Shown: positions 1-8,643 of the stretch, piece by piece
Layout: each line of letters starts with the position of its first letter
Position numbering within the stretch: position 1 is the stretch's first letter
Assembly (NCBI RefSeq): GCF_004310665.1
Contig: NZ_SIXF01000004.1
Coordinates: 239,742-303,741 of the forward strand
Direction of reading: 5' to 3'
From: Pedobacter kyonggii
GTDB taxonomy: Bacteria > Bacteroidota > Bacteroidia > Sphingobacteriales > Sphingobacteriaceae
DNA: 64,000 nucleotides
Translations under genes and position numbers: made by a program
Notes under the pieces: generated by a model
The model's input: the letters and a program-made list of their open reading frames with translations, nothing else
Told to the model about the DNA's origin: nothing
Database searches by the model: none

Positions 1-839
1 CGGCTTCCGTCCTTTCTCAGGCATTCAATTTCCCGTTCATTCGCCAATCCGAGATCAGTTTTTATTTTTAGTGCCTCAAAGTTGGCAGCAACAGTTAACT
101 TAAGTGATTTTTTAAGTTCGACCGCGCTTTGCTTAAGTGTTTCAGCAGGATGAAAAACTGAGGGGCTAAGCTTATCGATGATTTCTTCGGCAACATAGCC
201 CAGCTCTCGTTCGGCAGCAGGATTGAACATCTTTATCGTTCCGCCCGAATCGGTAACATATAGGATAACCTCTGCATGACCCCAAATACTCCGCAAAAAA
301 GTGTTTGCCCTATTGAGCTCTACATCCTTTAGCTCGGTTTCGGTGATAAGCTCTGCCAATTGTTTTATCGTGCTTGTCAGTGAGCGTGTCCTGCTTAAAA
401 CCTTGGCCTCCAGCTGCTCGTTTAAGACTTTAAGCTCCAGCTCCGCTTTTTTTCTTGCCGAGATATCACTTATAAAACCGATGACAAATTTTCCCTGATC
501 TGTTTGATAACTGCTCAGGCTAACCTCTACAGGAAATTCCGTTCCATCTTTTCTAAGTCCAAAAAGATCAAGTCCCAGCCCCATCGGCCGCGACCGCGGG
601 TGTTTGATATAGCCATTAACATGCTGCTGGTGTTTATCTGCAAACCTGCTTGGAATAAGATCTTCAATCGGCTTTCCGCTAAGTTCCAACGGGCTATAAC
701 CAAATTGTTTTTCTAAAAATGGATTGGTTATCACAATTTGGCCCCTGTCATCAGCAACGATAATACCCATAGAGGCATTATCAAACAAGGGATCGAAACC
801 AATTCCCGTGGTTTTGTTCATCTTTTGGTTGAAAGACAT
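1..839 (-). CDS. PAS-domain sensor protein, probably a histidine kinase (3' part outside window)
   Basis: I translated the minus strand from an ATG at 839 down to base 1 and found no stop, so about 279 N-terminal residues are visible. Two PAS-like units are seen: residues about 8-130, with a GIIVADDRG core and an RKDGTEFPVEVS motif, and about 185-279, with ILYVTDSGG and RKDG. They are separated by a helical, coiled-coil-like linker at about 131-180 (ISARKKAELELK). PAS followed by a coiled coil is usual in sensor kinases, but the catalytic part lies beyond the window, so the kinase assignment is inferred. A Crp/Fnr-type palindrome at 974-987 lies upstream, which puts the gene with the neighbouring stress genes. 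It could also be a PAS-only or cyclic-di-GMP protein. Confidence 0.8.
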   Translation of the reverse strand, partial: MSFNQKMNKTTGIGFDPLFDNASMGIIVADDRGQIVITNPFLEKQFGYSPLELSGKPIEDLIPSRFADKHQQHVNGYIKHPRSRPMGLGLDLFGLRKDGTEFPVEVSLSSYQTDQGKFVIGFISDISARKKAELELKVLNEQLEAKVLSRTRSLTSTIKQLAELITETELKDVELNRANTFLRSIWGHAEVILYVTDSGGTIKMFNPAAERELGYVAEEIIDKLSPSVFHPAETLKQSAVELKKSLKLTVAANFEALKIKTDLGLANEREIECLRKDGS

Positions 840-973
840 ATTAGCCTACTTCATAAATATACAACAATTAATCATCGGTATTTTCCTGAGGTGTACATTG
901 CCCGCTCATGAGCAGCTTTTATTCAACTGAGGAGTACAGATAGCTAAAATTGTATCTTTTTTTACACTTATTA

Positions 974-987
974 ATGACCGGTGTCAT
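974..987 (-). promoter_or_regulatory. Crp/Fnr-type palindrome upstream of the PAS sensor
   Basis: The site reads ATGAC-CGGT-GTCAT, a perfect 5+5 inverted repeat with a 4-base centre. It is one of eight TGAYNNNNRTCA sites in the first 19 kb. A weak -7-like element (CAATTTTA, minus strand 952-945) begins about 28 bp from its centre, pointing at the PAS gene. The rest of the 840-1164 gap shows nothing I can name. Confidence 0.6.
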
Positions 988-1164
988 ATGGGGCAATGAT
1001 GGTAGTCACATTATTTTTAAAAGGAATTTGATTTAATCAGACTACTACTAGCTCTTTGTTTGTTTTTCCCGGCACGGATGAAGCAATGATTTTATCGGCT
1101 TCGAAATTGCAAGGGCTGGATCAAGCTAGCGGGTTTAAAACTGTTCCGATACTCCTGCACCTGG

Positions 1165-2025
1165 CTACTGCTGGCATGCAGGCTTCCAAAGCTCGGGTAA
1201 GACCAGTATGGCTCCGTGGTGCTTTTTAATAATTGCACGGCATTGAGAAGAATGGAAAATCTCATGAAGCAACCCATGGGTCCTGTTGACAAGGAGTAAA
1301 AGATTATCTTTCGATGGAGGAAACATCCGGTTGATTTCACTGGCGATGGCATTGGATTTTAGAAGATGAAAGGGGATATCGCTGAATTTATCTTTCTGCA
1401 AAACGCGCTGAAAAGATGTTATACGGTCCTCTTCATCAAAATCAGCAACTAGCCCGCGGCTTTCCATTACGTAACTGAGTGAAAGGCTGGCCTTGAACGC
1501 TTTGCGGATCTTCTCAATGGATTCAAGCAGAGCGATGTCCTTTTCATTGAGGTCGGAAGCGAAGTTTATCCTGCACTTATCTGGAAGGAATTCACTGGAA
1601 GATAATATAAGCAGTGGGCAATCGCTGTTTCGCATGGCAATATGGATATGGTTTGCAAAAAGAAAATTACTTTTATGCCTTTTGTGCCTGCCCATCACCG
1701 CCAGTATTAGTTTTTCGCCCTGCTGAATGTCGTAAAGTACCTCAGATATCGGGCCTATGGTGTTTATCGTGTGAATTCTGATGTACTGTTGACGAGTTTT
1801 CATTTGTTTTAAAAGCCTTTCCTTTTCTTTTTCAAGCGAAATTTTAGCCTTCTCCTCCATTTCCTTATAGTCCATTTTTAAAGGTTCAGCGAGAATAATC
1901 TGGGGCAGGTGATAGCTGTGCAGCAGCAGGAGCTCAGCCCCGAAATGTTCAGCAATGCCTAGAGCGGTTTGAGCTGCATTTTTAGCGGCCCTGGAAAAAT
2001 CGGTCATGACCAGTATTGTTTTCAT
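1165..2025 (-). CDS. Universal stress protein, tandem Usp domains (286 aa)
   Basis: The N-terminal signature MKTILVMTDFS at residues 1-11 is the first beta strand and nucleotide-pocket Asp of the UspA fold. Two Usp-like halves follow, about 1-145 and 150-280. The first half ends in LAVMGRHKRHKSNF and CPLLILS, so it lacks the classical G-2X-G-9X-G(S/T) ATP-binding loop. The second half is degenerate. Usp proteins are soluble cytoplasmic stress or survival factors. The gene is divergent from the Usp gene at 2200, and the Crp/Fnr-type site at 2060-2073 between them has a TAGCTTAG element at the expected distance on this strand. The start at 2025 fits the family N-terminus exactly. Confidence 0.9.
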   Translation of the reverse strand: MKTILVMTDFSRAAKNAAQTALGIAEHFGAELLLLHSYHLPQIILAEPLKMDYKEMEEKAKISLEKEKERLLKQMKTRQQYIRIHTINTIGPISEVLYDIQQGEKLILAVMGRHKRHKSNFLFANHIHIAMRNSDCPLLILSSSEFLPDKCRINFASDLNEKDIALLESIEKIRKAFKASLSLSYVMESRGLVADFDEEDRITSFQRVLQKDKFSDIPFHLLKSNAIASEINRMFPPSKDNLLLLVNRTHGLLHEIFHSSQCRAIIKKHHGAILVLPELWKPACQQ

Positions 2026-2059
2026 CTTGCTAAGCTAGGGGGCGAAATTTGATTTATTG

Positions 2060-2073
2060 ATGATAATGGTCAT
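2060..2073. promoter_or_regulatory. Crp/Fnr-type palindrome between divergent Usp genes
   Basis: The site reads ATGAT-AATG-GTCAT. On the minus strand TAGCTTAG (2037-2030) starts 29.5 bp from the centre. On the plus strand GACTTTTG (2097-2104) starts about 30 bp from it. Both resemble the Bacteroidota -7 element TAnnTTTG, so one box could serve both divergent genes in a class II-like geometry. Confidence 0.65.
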
Positions 2074-2199
2074 CTCCGGTAATAATCCTGTCCATTGACT
2101 TTTGTTGATTTATTTTCAGTATCATCGGTACCGCTGATTTCCCTCACCTGCTTCCAGCCTTGGTTTTATCAGATTTATATCTTCAAAATAGATCTGGTT

Positions 2200-3111
2200 A
2201 TGAGGTATAAAATATTGATTGCGACAGATTTTTCCAGGGCAGCAGCTTCTGCTGCAGATTATGCCCTACGGATGGGCTGCTCATGCGGAATGAACCTGGC
2301 CATAGTACACATCTACTCCGTCGCTTTACCAATGGTAGCAGACGGGACTATGATTTCGCAGGACAGCTTATATGACCTTGCCGAAAAGGATTCATTGGGG
2401 AGATTGTCTGCACTCGCGGCAAAACTTAACCTGGAGGCAAACCAGTTGTGCGCTGATGGCTTCAAGCCGTCCATCGAGGTTTTCTCAACAATCGGTGTTC
2501 CTGCCGCCGGGATAAAATCCTTTTTCAACCAGAAGGATATGGGTATGATTGTTATGGGCATCAAGCCTGAGGAAAGATATTTGGGAACTTTGCCCGGAAG
2601 TACGATCCGTAAGCTGATCAAATGGGCCAGTGTGCCTGTGCTGCTTGTTCCCATGGATTTTCCCCCTGTACCACTCCGGCAGATTGTTTTCGCTACTGAC
2701 TTTGGGGATAGTGAAATCACAGCGCTCAATTTTTTAGCTGAAATTGCATCTGCTTATCATTCAGATCTGCTTATTTTTCATAACAGGCTATCCGCTGAGA
2801 AGGGACGAAAGTTTTTGCAGAAAGAGAAAAAATTTCTGGACAAGGTAGCCCAGGCAATTGATTACCCTAAGATTTTTTATAGGCACAAACAAAAGGATAC
2901 CCTTGAGGAGGCGCTGGAGGTTTTGGAAAAAAACAGTGAAGCGGATATGCTGGCAATGGTACACAAAAAGCACAGTATGATAGGAGAGCTCTTCGGGGGA
3001 GATAAAACCTTAAGAATGATTTCCAGAACCAGGCTACCCCTAATGATCTTTCCCCAGGGTTTCGCTACTAGCCTCTATCCCGCAAGGTTAGACGAAAAGT
3101 TGCATAATTAA
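2200..3111 (+). CDS. Universal stress protein, tandem Usp domains (303 aa)
   Basis: I place the start at 2200 (MRYKILIATDFS), where the Usp fold begins. The open frame extends 35 codons upstream, but that stretch is unlike Usp and covers the predicted promoter. Domain 1 is about residues 1-150 and ends in MGIKPEERYLGTLPGST and VPVLLVPMD; this is a partial version of the ATP loop. Domain 2 is about 155-285 and opens with QIVFATDFGDSE. The tail MISRTRLPLMIFPQG resembles the C-terminal ends of the Usp proteins at 5208 and 18286, so the three look like paralogues. The role in stress survival is inferred from the family and the island. Confidence 0.9.
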   Translation: MRYKILIATDFSRAAASAADYALRMGCSCGMNLAIVHIYSVALPMVADGTMISQDSLYDLAEKDSLGRLSALAAKLNLEANQLCADGFKPSIEVFSTIGVPAAGIKSFFNQKDMGMIVMGIKPEERYLGTLPGSTIRKLIKWASVPVLLVPMDFPPVPLRQIVFATDFGDSEITALNFLAEIASAYHSDLLIFHNRLSAEKGRKFLQKEKKFLDKVAQAIDYPKIFYRHKQKDTLEEALEVLEKNSEADMLAMVHKKHSMIGELFGGDKTLRMISRTRLPLMIFPQGFATSLYPARLDEKLHN

Positions 3112-3207
3112 ACTTTCCGGGAATTTTAATCAATTACCGGCAAATGCTTTCTTGTCGGCTGATCAGGGATGACAGAGTTTTTTTGCAGTGATAGGTTGCG
3201 AGGTATC

Positions 3208-3246
3208 GTCTTTGCGAGAAGGCTTTTTCAGCAGACGAAGCAATCT
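3208..3246 (-). repeat. Intergenic repeat arm; 3112-3439 gap without genes
   Basis: This segment is close to the reverse complement of the right arm of the hairpin repeat at 50785-50824 (CGAAGCAATCT and AAGGCTTTTTCAGC motifs). Around 3295-3340 a second segment with CTGCGCTACAGGTCAGCATGACG recalls the repeat at 63540-63690. No gene is visible in the 328-base gap between the Usp gene and the convergent GH130 gene. Such segments probably act as transcript ends or are dispersed mobile repeats. Confidence 0.55.
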
Positions 3247-3439
3247 TTATAGCACGATCTTTTAATAGCAGGAAAGATGCTGAAATAAATTTACTGCGTA
3301 GCTTTCCGCTGCGCTACAGGTCAGCATGACGATCGCTTTAGGAAAAGAGGTTACAAACACAAATCTATCTTAACAAAGATGTGTGTCCACACGATAGGAT
3401 TTTTATCCAGAGGCTCAAGATGACAATCATCATACTCCT

Positions 3440-4471
3440 TTATAGATCACGGAAACGCCTGAGCTCCACGCAAAGACCTTTGAGGTCAATCGAGGCACAG
3501 GCGATGCAGGAGTCTGCAGCCCCGTAATAAATGTAGAGTCTTCCCGAAAATACCGCTGCGCCTGAAGGGAAACAGACATCGTTGACCTCGCCATCACGTT
3601 CCCAGTTCTTTTCAGGATAAAACAGCGGATAGGGCAGACGGGAGATTTCCCGCTCGGGGTTGTCAAGCTCGAGCAGTGCAGCGCAGGCGCTATATCGATA
3701 GCCATCGGGCGTATCACATACCCCATGATAGATCACCAGCCAGCCCCATTCGGTCTCGATCGGTGGGCATCCGCCACCAATATAGCTTACCTCGTGAGCG
3801 AACTTCGGACGCAGCAGGATATGCGTTTGAAAGTGTTTCAGGTTATCTTCCCAAAAAGGCTTATCAAAATCCGACAGATTATCCCCACTGGCCAGCTGTA
3901 TATCCGGTTTTATCCTGTGCATGAGATATAGTTTGCCATTTATCCTTCTTGGAAAGAAAACCAGGTCTTTATCCCAGACCAGAAGAGGCTTGTTGTCCTT
4001 GGCAAGGGTCTTGTCATGAGCATACCTGGCATATTTTGGATTCAATACCCCTGATTGTTCCGCAAGCATTCTGAAAGCTGGAAAAACAATTTTGGGGACA
4101 ATAACGCCATAACGTTCAAAAGTCTCCAGGTCTGAAGATACCGCAACTGCACCAAGTGCATTCATTCCGTCAAAAGCGGTATAACTTAAAAGATATGTGT
4201 CATCAATTTTTACCAGCCTGGGATCTTCTATTCCCGCACTTTCTTCTTCGCCTAAAGGAATTAGAAGTGGTGTTTTATCTCTTTGGATGATTTCGAGCGG
4301 GCCTTTAAATATACATTTGCCAATCGTTGAGATGCCGGATGCATTAACGGCCCGGTACAGCATCACGATGTTTTCTCCTTCCTGAAGAACTGCAGGGTTA
4401 AGTACCGCCCTGGATTCAAAGGGCTTATCTGTAGGGTAGAGCAGAACCCCTTCCTTTTGGATTTCGATCAT
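3440..4471 (-). CDS. GH130-family glycoside phosphorylase/hydrolase (343 aa)
   Basis: The five-bladed propeller family GH130 acts on beta-mannosides, mostly by phosphorolysis. Signs of the family are the GIEDPR motif (residues 80-85, with D83 as the likely proton donor), an early NPAVLQ-LYRA motif, and GGGCPPIETEWGWLVIYHG in the second half. There is no signal peptide, so the enzyme is cytoplasmic. Its ATG overlaps the stop of the upstream chimeric Usp gene (ATGA at 4468-4471), so the two are translationally coupled. Substrate cannot be read from the sequence. In a stress island it may mobilise an intracellular mannoside store, which is inference. Confidence 0.85.
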   Translation of the reverse strand: MIEIQKEGVLLYPTDKPFESRAVLNPAVLQEGENIVMLYRAVNASGISTIGKCIFKGPLEIIQRDKTPLLIPLGEEESAGIEDPRLVKIDDTYLLSYTAFDGMNALGAVAVSSDLETFERYGVIVPKIVFPAFRMLAEQSGVLNPKYARYAHDKTLAKDNKPLLVWDKDLVFFPRRINGKLYLMHRIKPDIQLASGDNLSDFDKPFWEDNLKHFQTHILLRPKFAHEVSYIGGGCPPIETEWGWLVIYHGVCDTPDGYRYSACAALLELDNPEREISRLPYPLFYPEKNWERDGEVNDVCFPSGAAVFSGRLYIYYGAADSCIACASIDLKGLCVELRRFRDL

Positions 4472-4848
4472 CGTTTTTCAGATATGGGAATGATGACGAG
4501 TGGTTTGCTCGAATTCCGCATCACCTCTTCTGCTACGCTTCCCATCAAAAGATGAGAAAGCCCTTTTCTGCCGTGGGTACCCAAAACAATCATGTCTGCA
4601 TTCCAGGAGCGGGAAAGTTCGATAATGACCGATGCAGGCCTTCCCCGCTCGATAAAAGTACTCACCGGAATGTTGTAGCCAATGAGATAACACTGGTTGA
4701 GCAGCTCCTTATGCTCATAACGCGGACGGAAGCCTACGCGGAAGAACTTGCCGATAAAAGCAGAGAGCTGGCCGGTAGCCTCAAAAAAGTCTGCAATCGA
4801 ATGCTTAAAAGAAGTTATCAGGTTTTTACTCTTTTTTGGTTTATTCAT
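4468..4848 (-). CDS. Chimeric protein: MlaE-like permease N-terminus joined to Usp C-terminus (126 aa)
   Basis: The last 67 residues are a clear Usp C-terminal half. They have IPVSTFIERGRP, MIVLGTHGRKGLSHLLMGS (an intact G-2X-G-9X-GS nucleotide loop, residues 90-104) and KPLVIIP. The Usp N-terminal strand (xILVxTDFS) is missing. Instead residues about 12-59 (FFEATGQLSAFIGKFF, RPRYEHKELLNQCYLIGYN) look like the start of an MlaE/YrbE ABC-transporter permease before its first membrane span. The join falls near residue 59/60 (about base 4672) and is in frame. This suggests an internal deletion fusing two adjacent genes. I chose the ATG at 4848; an upstream in-frame ATG at 4914 adds 22 unlikely residues. 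Whether the product folds is unknown. Confidence 0.7.
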   Translation of the reverse strand: MNKPKKSKNLITSFKHSIADFFEATGQLSAFIGKFFRVGFRPRYEHKELLNQCYLIGYNIPVSTFIERGRPASVIIELSRSWNADMIVLGTHGRKGLSHLLMGSVAEEVMRNSSKPLVIIPISEKR

Positions 4849-4929
4849 CTCTCTATACAGGCTATAACCATATTCATAAAGATATCCTGGCGGGGATGCC
4901 CGCCCAATGAGCACAATCAGGGGGAGTAC

Positions 4930-4941
4930 TGATCAAAATCA
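4930..4941. promoter_or_regulatory. Crp/Fnr-type palindrome
   Basis: The site reads TGAT-CAAA-ATCA. It lies between the leftward chimeric Usp/GH130 operon and the rightward Usp gene at 5208. No convincing -7 element is placed for the leftward genes. On the plus strand TATTTTTA (4964-4971) starts about 28 bp from the centre, so it may serve the Usp gene at 5208 through a long leader. Confidence 0.5.
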
Positions 4942-5207
4942 CCTCTAATGGCTCGGGCAACAATATTTTTAATTTTCTCGTCTTCCTAAAAAAGTAATCT
5001 GTGTGATAAAGGGATCAGCGCTTATTTTTTCTTTCCTGGATGTCTTAAATCATTGTTTTGACCAATCCGGATCATCTTCCTGCATGCTCTTCAGGTATTA
5101 ACTTTGGAAAAGCCCTGCAAGATAGTCAATCAAGCAATGGAAAATAACTTAACCATCGCAGCTGAACTTAAATGCGGTTTTCACCGAAGCTAAAACAATA
5201 AGAAAAA

Positions 5208-6080
5208 ATGAAAAAAATCCTTGTTCCGACCGATTTTTCGGCCCCCGCTGAAAATGCGGCAAAATATGCCATTTCCATGGCGAAGGTGTTAGATGCACGG
5301 GTAACTATCGTCAATGCTTTTGTCCTTCCCGTACCTGTTTCTGAAAACGGTTTATGGCCGGTTATAGATACTGCTGATCTTGAAGGGAATATCGGAGGTG
5401 AACTCGACCTCATGGTCAAAAAACTACTCGATGACTCCTGCTCAGATGACCCGGGCAGCTGTCCTACGATAGATTACCGTTGCGCTGAAGGCCCGGTAAT
5501 TTCTGTCATAAAGCAGATTTCCGGACAGATTGATACTGACCTTATCTTAATGGGGCTGTCTGGAGCGGGCGGACTTGTGAACTTCATCTTGGGCAGTAAC
5601 AGTATGGCCATCATAGAAAAAGGTGATCGCCCCGTACTTCTTATTCCTTTCGGTGCCCGATACCACGGGATAAAGAAAATAGTCTATGCCGGCTCACTCA
5701 CGCCGCAAGATATAAAGCCATTGGAATACCTCTGTAAGCTTGCATTATGGTTTAAAGCTGAAGTCTGCGTGCTGCATATCATTGAAATGAGAAAGGACCT
5801 CAACACTGATATACAATCTATCGGTGAGGATTTTATCGACCAGATAAGAATACTTACAGGTTACAATAAAATCTGCTATGAACCGGTCTGGAACAGCAAT
5901 ATCGATCAGGGGCTCGAATGGATAGCCGAACAGGAAGATATTGACATTGTCTCGATGCTTCATAGGAAGCATAATCTACTCGATAAAATATTCAGCGGAA
6001 GCAGAACCAAACGTTTTGCCAGATATACCACCACACCCTTATTGGTATTTCCTCCGGGTTATATTGAAAAAGAAGCGTGA
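5208..6080 (+). CDS. Universal stress protein, tandem Usp domains (290 aa)
   Basis: The protein starts MKKILVPTDFS. Domain 1 (about 1-150) carries the full ATP-binding loop GLSGAGGLVNFILGSNS (G-2X-G-9X-GS), so this copy probably binds ATP. Domain 2 (about 155-285) opens with IKKIVYAGSLTPQD and ends TTPLLVFPPG, without the loop. This is the same architecture as the Usp at 18286, including the LSGAG string, so these two are the closest paralogues in the window. A hairpin terminator follows at 6159. It is convergent with phosphoketolase. Confidence 0.92.
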   Translation: MKKILVPTDFSAPAENAAKYAISMAKVLDARVTIVNAFVLPVPVSENGLWPVIDTADLEGNIGGELDLMVKKLLDDSCSDDPGSCPTIDYRCAEGPVISVIKQISGQIDTDLILMGLSGAGGLVNFILGSNSMAIIEKGDRPVLLIPFGARYHGIKKIVYAGSLTPQDIKPLEYLCKLALWFKAEVCVLHIIEMRKDLNTDIQSIGEDFIDQIRILTGYNKICYEPVWNSNIDQGLEWIAEQEDIDIVSMLHRKHNLLDKIFSGSRTKRFARYTTTPLLVFPPGYIEKEA

Positions 6081-6158
6081 TAAAATTAAAATCAACCTTT
6101 TCTTTCTGCAGCTTAAAATATTCTTTGAAAACCTGATAGGGATTATTCATAATAACAA

Positions 6159-6201
6159 CGGCAGACAGTTGATGATTTCTACAACTGCCTGCCGCTTTTT
6201 T
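6159..6201 (+). terminator. Intrinsic terminator after the Usp gene
   Basis: A 13-base stem (6159-6171 with 6182-6194, one mismatch) has a 10-base loop and is followed by CTTTTTTAT. It lies 79 bases after the Usp stop and just before the convergent phosphoketolase stop. Confidence 0.75.
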
Positions 6202-6208
6202 ATAAGTG

Positions 6209-8617
6209 CTATTCACCCCAAAGCCAACCAGCGATTTCGGGCATATCTTTTCCGTATCTTTGTACGTAATGCTTATGCTCAAGGAGTTTATCCTGAAGCT
6301 GTTGCTTAAGGTAATCGCCTTTGCTTCCGAGATTTCCCAACCTGTCAATTACCTCGATGACCAGATGGAAGCGGTCAATCTTGTTCTGTACCCTGAGATC
6401 AAAGGGGGTTGTTATGGTACCCTCTTCAATGTAGCCCCTAACGTGTAGGTTCCTGTTTGCCCTTTTGTAACTCAGGCGGTGTACCAGCCATGGATAACCG
6501 TGAAAGTTGAATATAATGTGTTTATCTAAGGTAAATATGGAATCATAGTCAGCATCGCTAAGTCCGTGCGGATGCTCAAGCTCAGACTGCATTTTCATCA
6601 AATCTACTACATTTACCACTCGGACCTTCAATTCCGGAAAGTGTTTTCTAAGAATGGATACTGCTGCAAGCAGCTCCAGTGTTACCGTATCCCCGCAACT
6701 CGCCATTACAATATCGGGGCCTGATTGCTGATCATTGCTGGCCCACTGCCATATACCAATGCCTTGTGCACAATGTATTTCTGCCTCCTTTATTCCCAGC
6801 CACTGGGGCAGGGGATGCTTACCCGCAACAACGACATTTACGTAGTTTTTGCTGCCAAGGCAATGGTGCATTACACTCAGCAGGCAGTTTGCATCAGGTG
6901 GAAGATACAGTCTCACTACGTCTGCTTTCTTACTGGCCACATGGTCCAAAAATCCGGGGTCCTGGTGGGTAAAGCCGTTGTGGTCCTGCTGCCATACATG
7001 CGAGGCCAGAAGGTAATTTAGTGAGGCGATATCTCTTCGCCACGGAAGTTCCCGGGTTACCTTCAGCCATTTGGCGTGCTGGCTGAACATCGAATCCACA
7101 ATCCTGATAAAGGCTTCATAACTGTTGAACATGCCATGCCTGCCCGTGAGCAAATATCCTTCAAGCCAGCCCTGGCACTGGTGCTCACTGAGCTGGGCAT
7201 CCAGAATGCGCCCGGAAGGGGAGAGAAATTCATCCTCCTCCATAACCTGTGCATCCCACTGGCGGTCGCTTACCTCGAATACCGCACCCAATAGATTTGA
7301 TAAGGTCTCATCAGGGCCGAATATCCTGAAATTCTTTCCATTAAGTTTGATAACGCCTGATAAATAATTGCCCAATGTTACAGTACCCTGTCCCTGAACG
7401 CTGCCCGGGGAAGAGATTTGCAATGCAAAATTCCTAAAATCCGGTAACCTGATTTCCCTGAGCAGCAGCCCTCCGTTGGCATGGGGATTGGCACCCATGC
7501 GTTTATCGCCTGTTGGACAGAGTTCTGCCAGTTCAGAAATAAGCCTTCCGTTTTGATCAAAAAGTTCTTCCGCACGGTAGCTTTTCATCCACTGTTCTAA
7601 AAGTTCTACATTGCTGGCGTGTGCCTGGTCAACGGGTATGGGGACCTGATGGGAGCGGAAAGTCCCCTCGTTTTTTAATCCCCCTACTGATTTTGGTCCC
7701 GTCCATCCTTTTGGCGAGCGAAGGATGATCATTGGCCACAAAGGCCTTTTATCATCTCCTTTTTCTCTGGCATTTTTCTGAAATGTCCTGATCTCGTTGA
7801 TGGCCTGTTCCATAGCCAATGCCATTTTGCGGTGCATATCCCCAGCTTCAAATCCTTCAACAAAATAGGGTTTCCATCCACAACCGCGGAAGAACTGTTC
7901 GAGCTCTTCATGCGGAATGCGTGCAAGTAGGGTTGGATTGCTGATCTTATAACCGTTTAAATGCAGGATGGGCAATACCGCTCCGTCACTTTTCGCATTA
8001 AGAAACTTATTGGAATGCCAGGCTGTTGCCAGCGGCCCGGTCTCCGCTTCTCCATCCCCGACAACACATGCGGCGATTAGGTCCGGATTATCGAAAACTG
8101 CTCCGAAGGCATGGCTCAGTGAATAGCCAAGCTCTCCGCCCTCGTGTATTGATCCCGGCGTACTTGGCGCAACATGGCTGGAGATGCCTCCGGGAAAGGA
8201 GAATTGGGTAAAAAGCTTTTTCATTCCCTGTTCATCCTCACTGATGTCCGGATAAACTTCACTATAACTTCCCTCCAGATAGGTGTTGGCAACAAGTGCA
8301 GGTCCGCCATGTCCGGGACCAGATATGTAGATCATGTTTAAATGATGTTTCTTGATCACCCTATTTAGGTGCACGTAGATAAAGTTCTGCCCGGGGGAGG
8401 TTCCCCAGTGTCCCACCACCATCGGTTTTACGTGAGACAACTGCAAAGGTGCTTTGAGTAGCGGATTATCATAAAGATAGATTTGTCCGACAGAGAGGTA
8501 ATTCGCTGCGCGCCAGTACGCATCCATTTTCTCTAAGAGTTCATCACTGAGCACAAAAGTGCTTTGGCTGGTCAGTATTTCCATTTTGTTTTTCTTATTA
8601 GTGTACTGTTTTTCCAT
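6209..8617 (-). CDS. xfp: Xylulose-5-phosphate/fructose-6-phosphate phosphoketolase (802 aa)
   Basis: This thiamine-diphosphate enzyme splits xylulose-5-P or fructose-6-P with phosphate into acetyl phosphate plus glyceraldehyde-3-P or erythrose-4-P. Family signatures are [11 protein letters not shown] (residues 69-79), SGPGHGGPA (99-107), [19 protein letters not shown] (147-165) and the ThDP motif GDGEAETG (187-194). Length matches full-size phosphoketolases (about 790-830 aa). It is the second gene of an operon, 26 bases after the MBL gene at 8644. An alternative start (M12, 8584) is possible. Acetyl phosphate can yield ATP by acetate kinase without oxygen, which suits the low-oxygen theme; no acetate kinase is in the window. 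Confidence 0.95.
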   Translation of the reverse strand: MEKQYTNKKNKMEILTSQSTFVLSDELLEKMDAYWRAANYLSVGQIYLYDNPLLKAPLQLSHVKPMVVGHWGTSPGQNFIYVHLNRVIKKHHLNMIYISGPGHGGPALVANTYLEGSYSEVYPDISEDEQGMKKLFTQFSFPGGISSHVAPSTPGSIHEGGELGYSLSHAFGAVFDNPDLIAACVVGDGEAETGPLATAWHSNKFLNAKSDGAVLPILHLNGYKISNPTLLARIPHEELEQFFRGCGWKPYFVEGFEAGDMHRKMALAMEQAINEIRTFQKNAREKGDDKRPLWPMIILRSPKGWTGPKSVGGLKNEGTFRSHQVPIPVDQAHASNVELLEQWMKSYRAEELFDQNGRLISELAELCPTGDKRMGANPHANGGLLLREIRLPDFRNFALQISSPGSVQGQGTVTLGNYLSGVIKLNGKNFRIFGPDETLSNLLGAVFEVSDRQWDAQVMEEDEFLSPSGRILDAQLSEHQCQGWLEGYLLTGRHGMFNSYEAFIRIVDSMFSQHAKWLKVTRELPWRRDIASLNYLLASHVWQQDHNGFTHQDPGFLDHVASKKADVVRLYLPPDANCLLSVMHHCLGSKNYVNVVVAGKHPLPQWLGIKEAEIHCAQGIGIWQWASNDQQSGPDIVMASCGDTVTLELLAAVSILRKHFPELKVRVVNVVDLMKMQSELEHPHGLSDADYDSIFTLDKHIIFNFHGYPWLVHRLSYKRANRNLHVRGYIEEGTITTPFDLRVQNKIDRFHLVIEVIDRLGNLGSKGDYLKQQLQDKLLEHKHYVQRYGKDMPEIAGWLWGE

Positions 8618-8643
8618 TTAGCAGTATTTACTTAGCATGCTGC

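Noticed and set aside
2095-2199. 35-codon N-terminal extension of the Usp gene at 2200
   Set aside because: It overlaps the predicted promoter and precedes the conserved KILIATDFS start.
5004-5074. TGAT-N6-ATCA (5004-5017) and TGAC-N8-ATCA (5059-5074) upstream of the Usp gene at 5208
   Set aside because: Half-site spacing is 6 and 8 instead of 4, which does not fit a Crp/Fnr dimer; not counted among the boxes.
5941-6309. Frames on both strands of about 120 codons near the convergent gene ends
   Set aside because: They cross the ends of the Usp and phosphoketolase genes and the hairpin terminator, with no recognisable domain.
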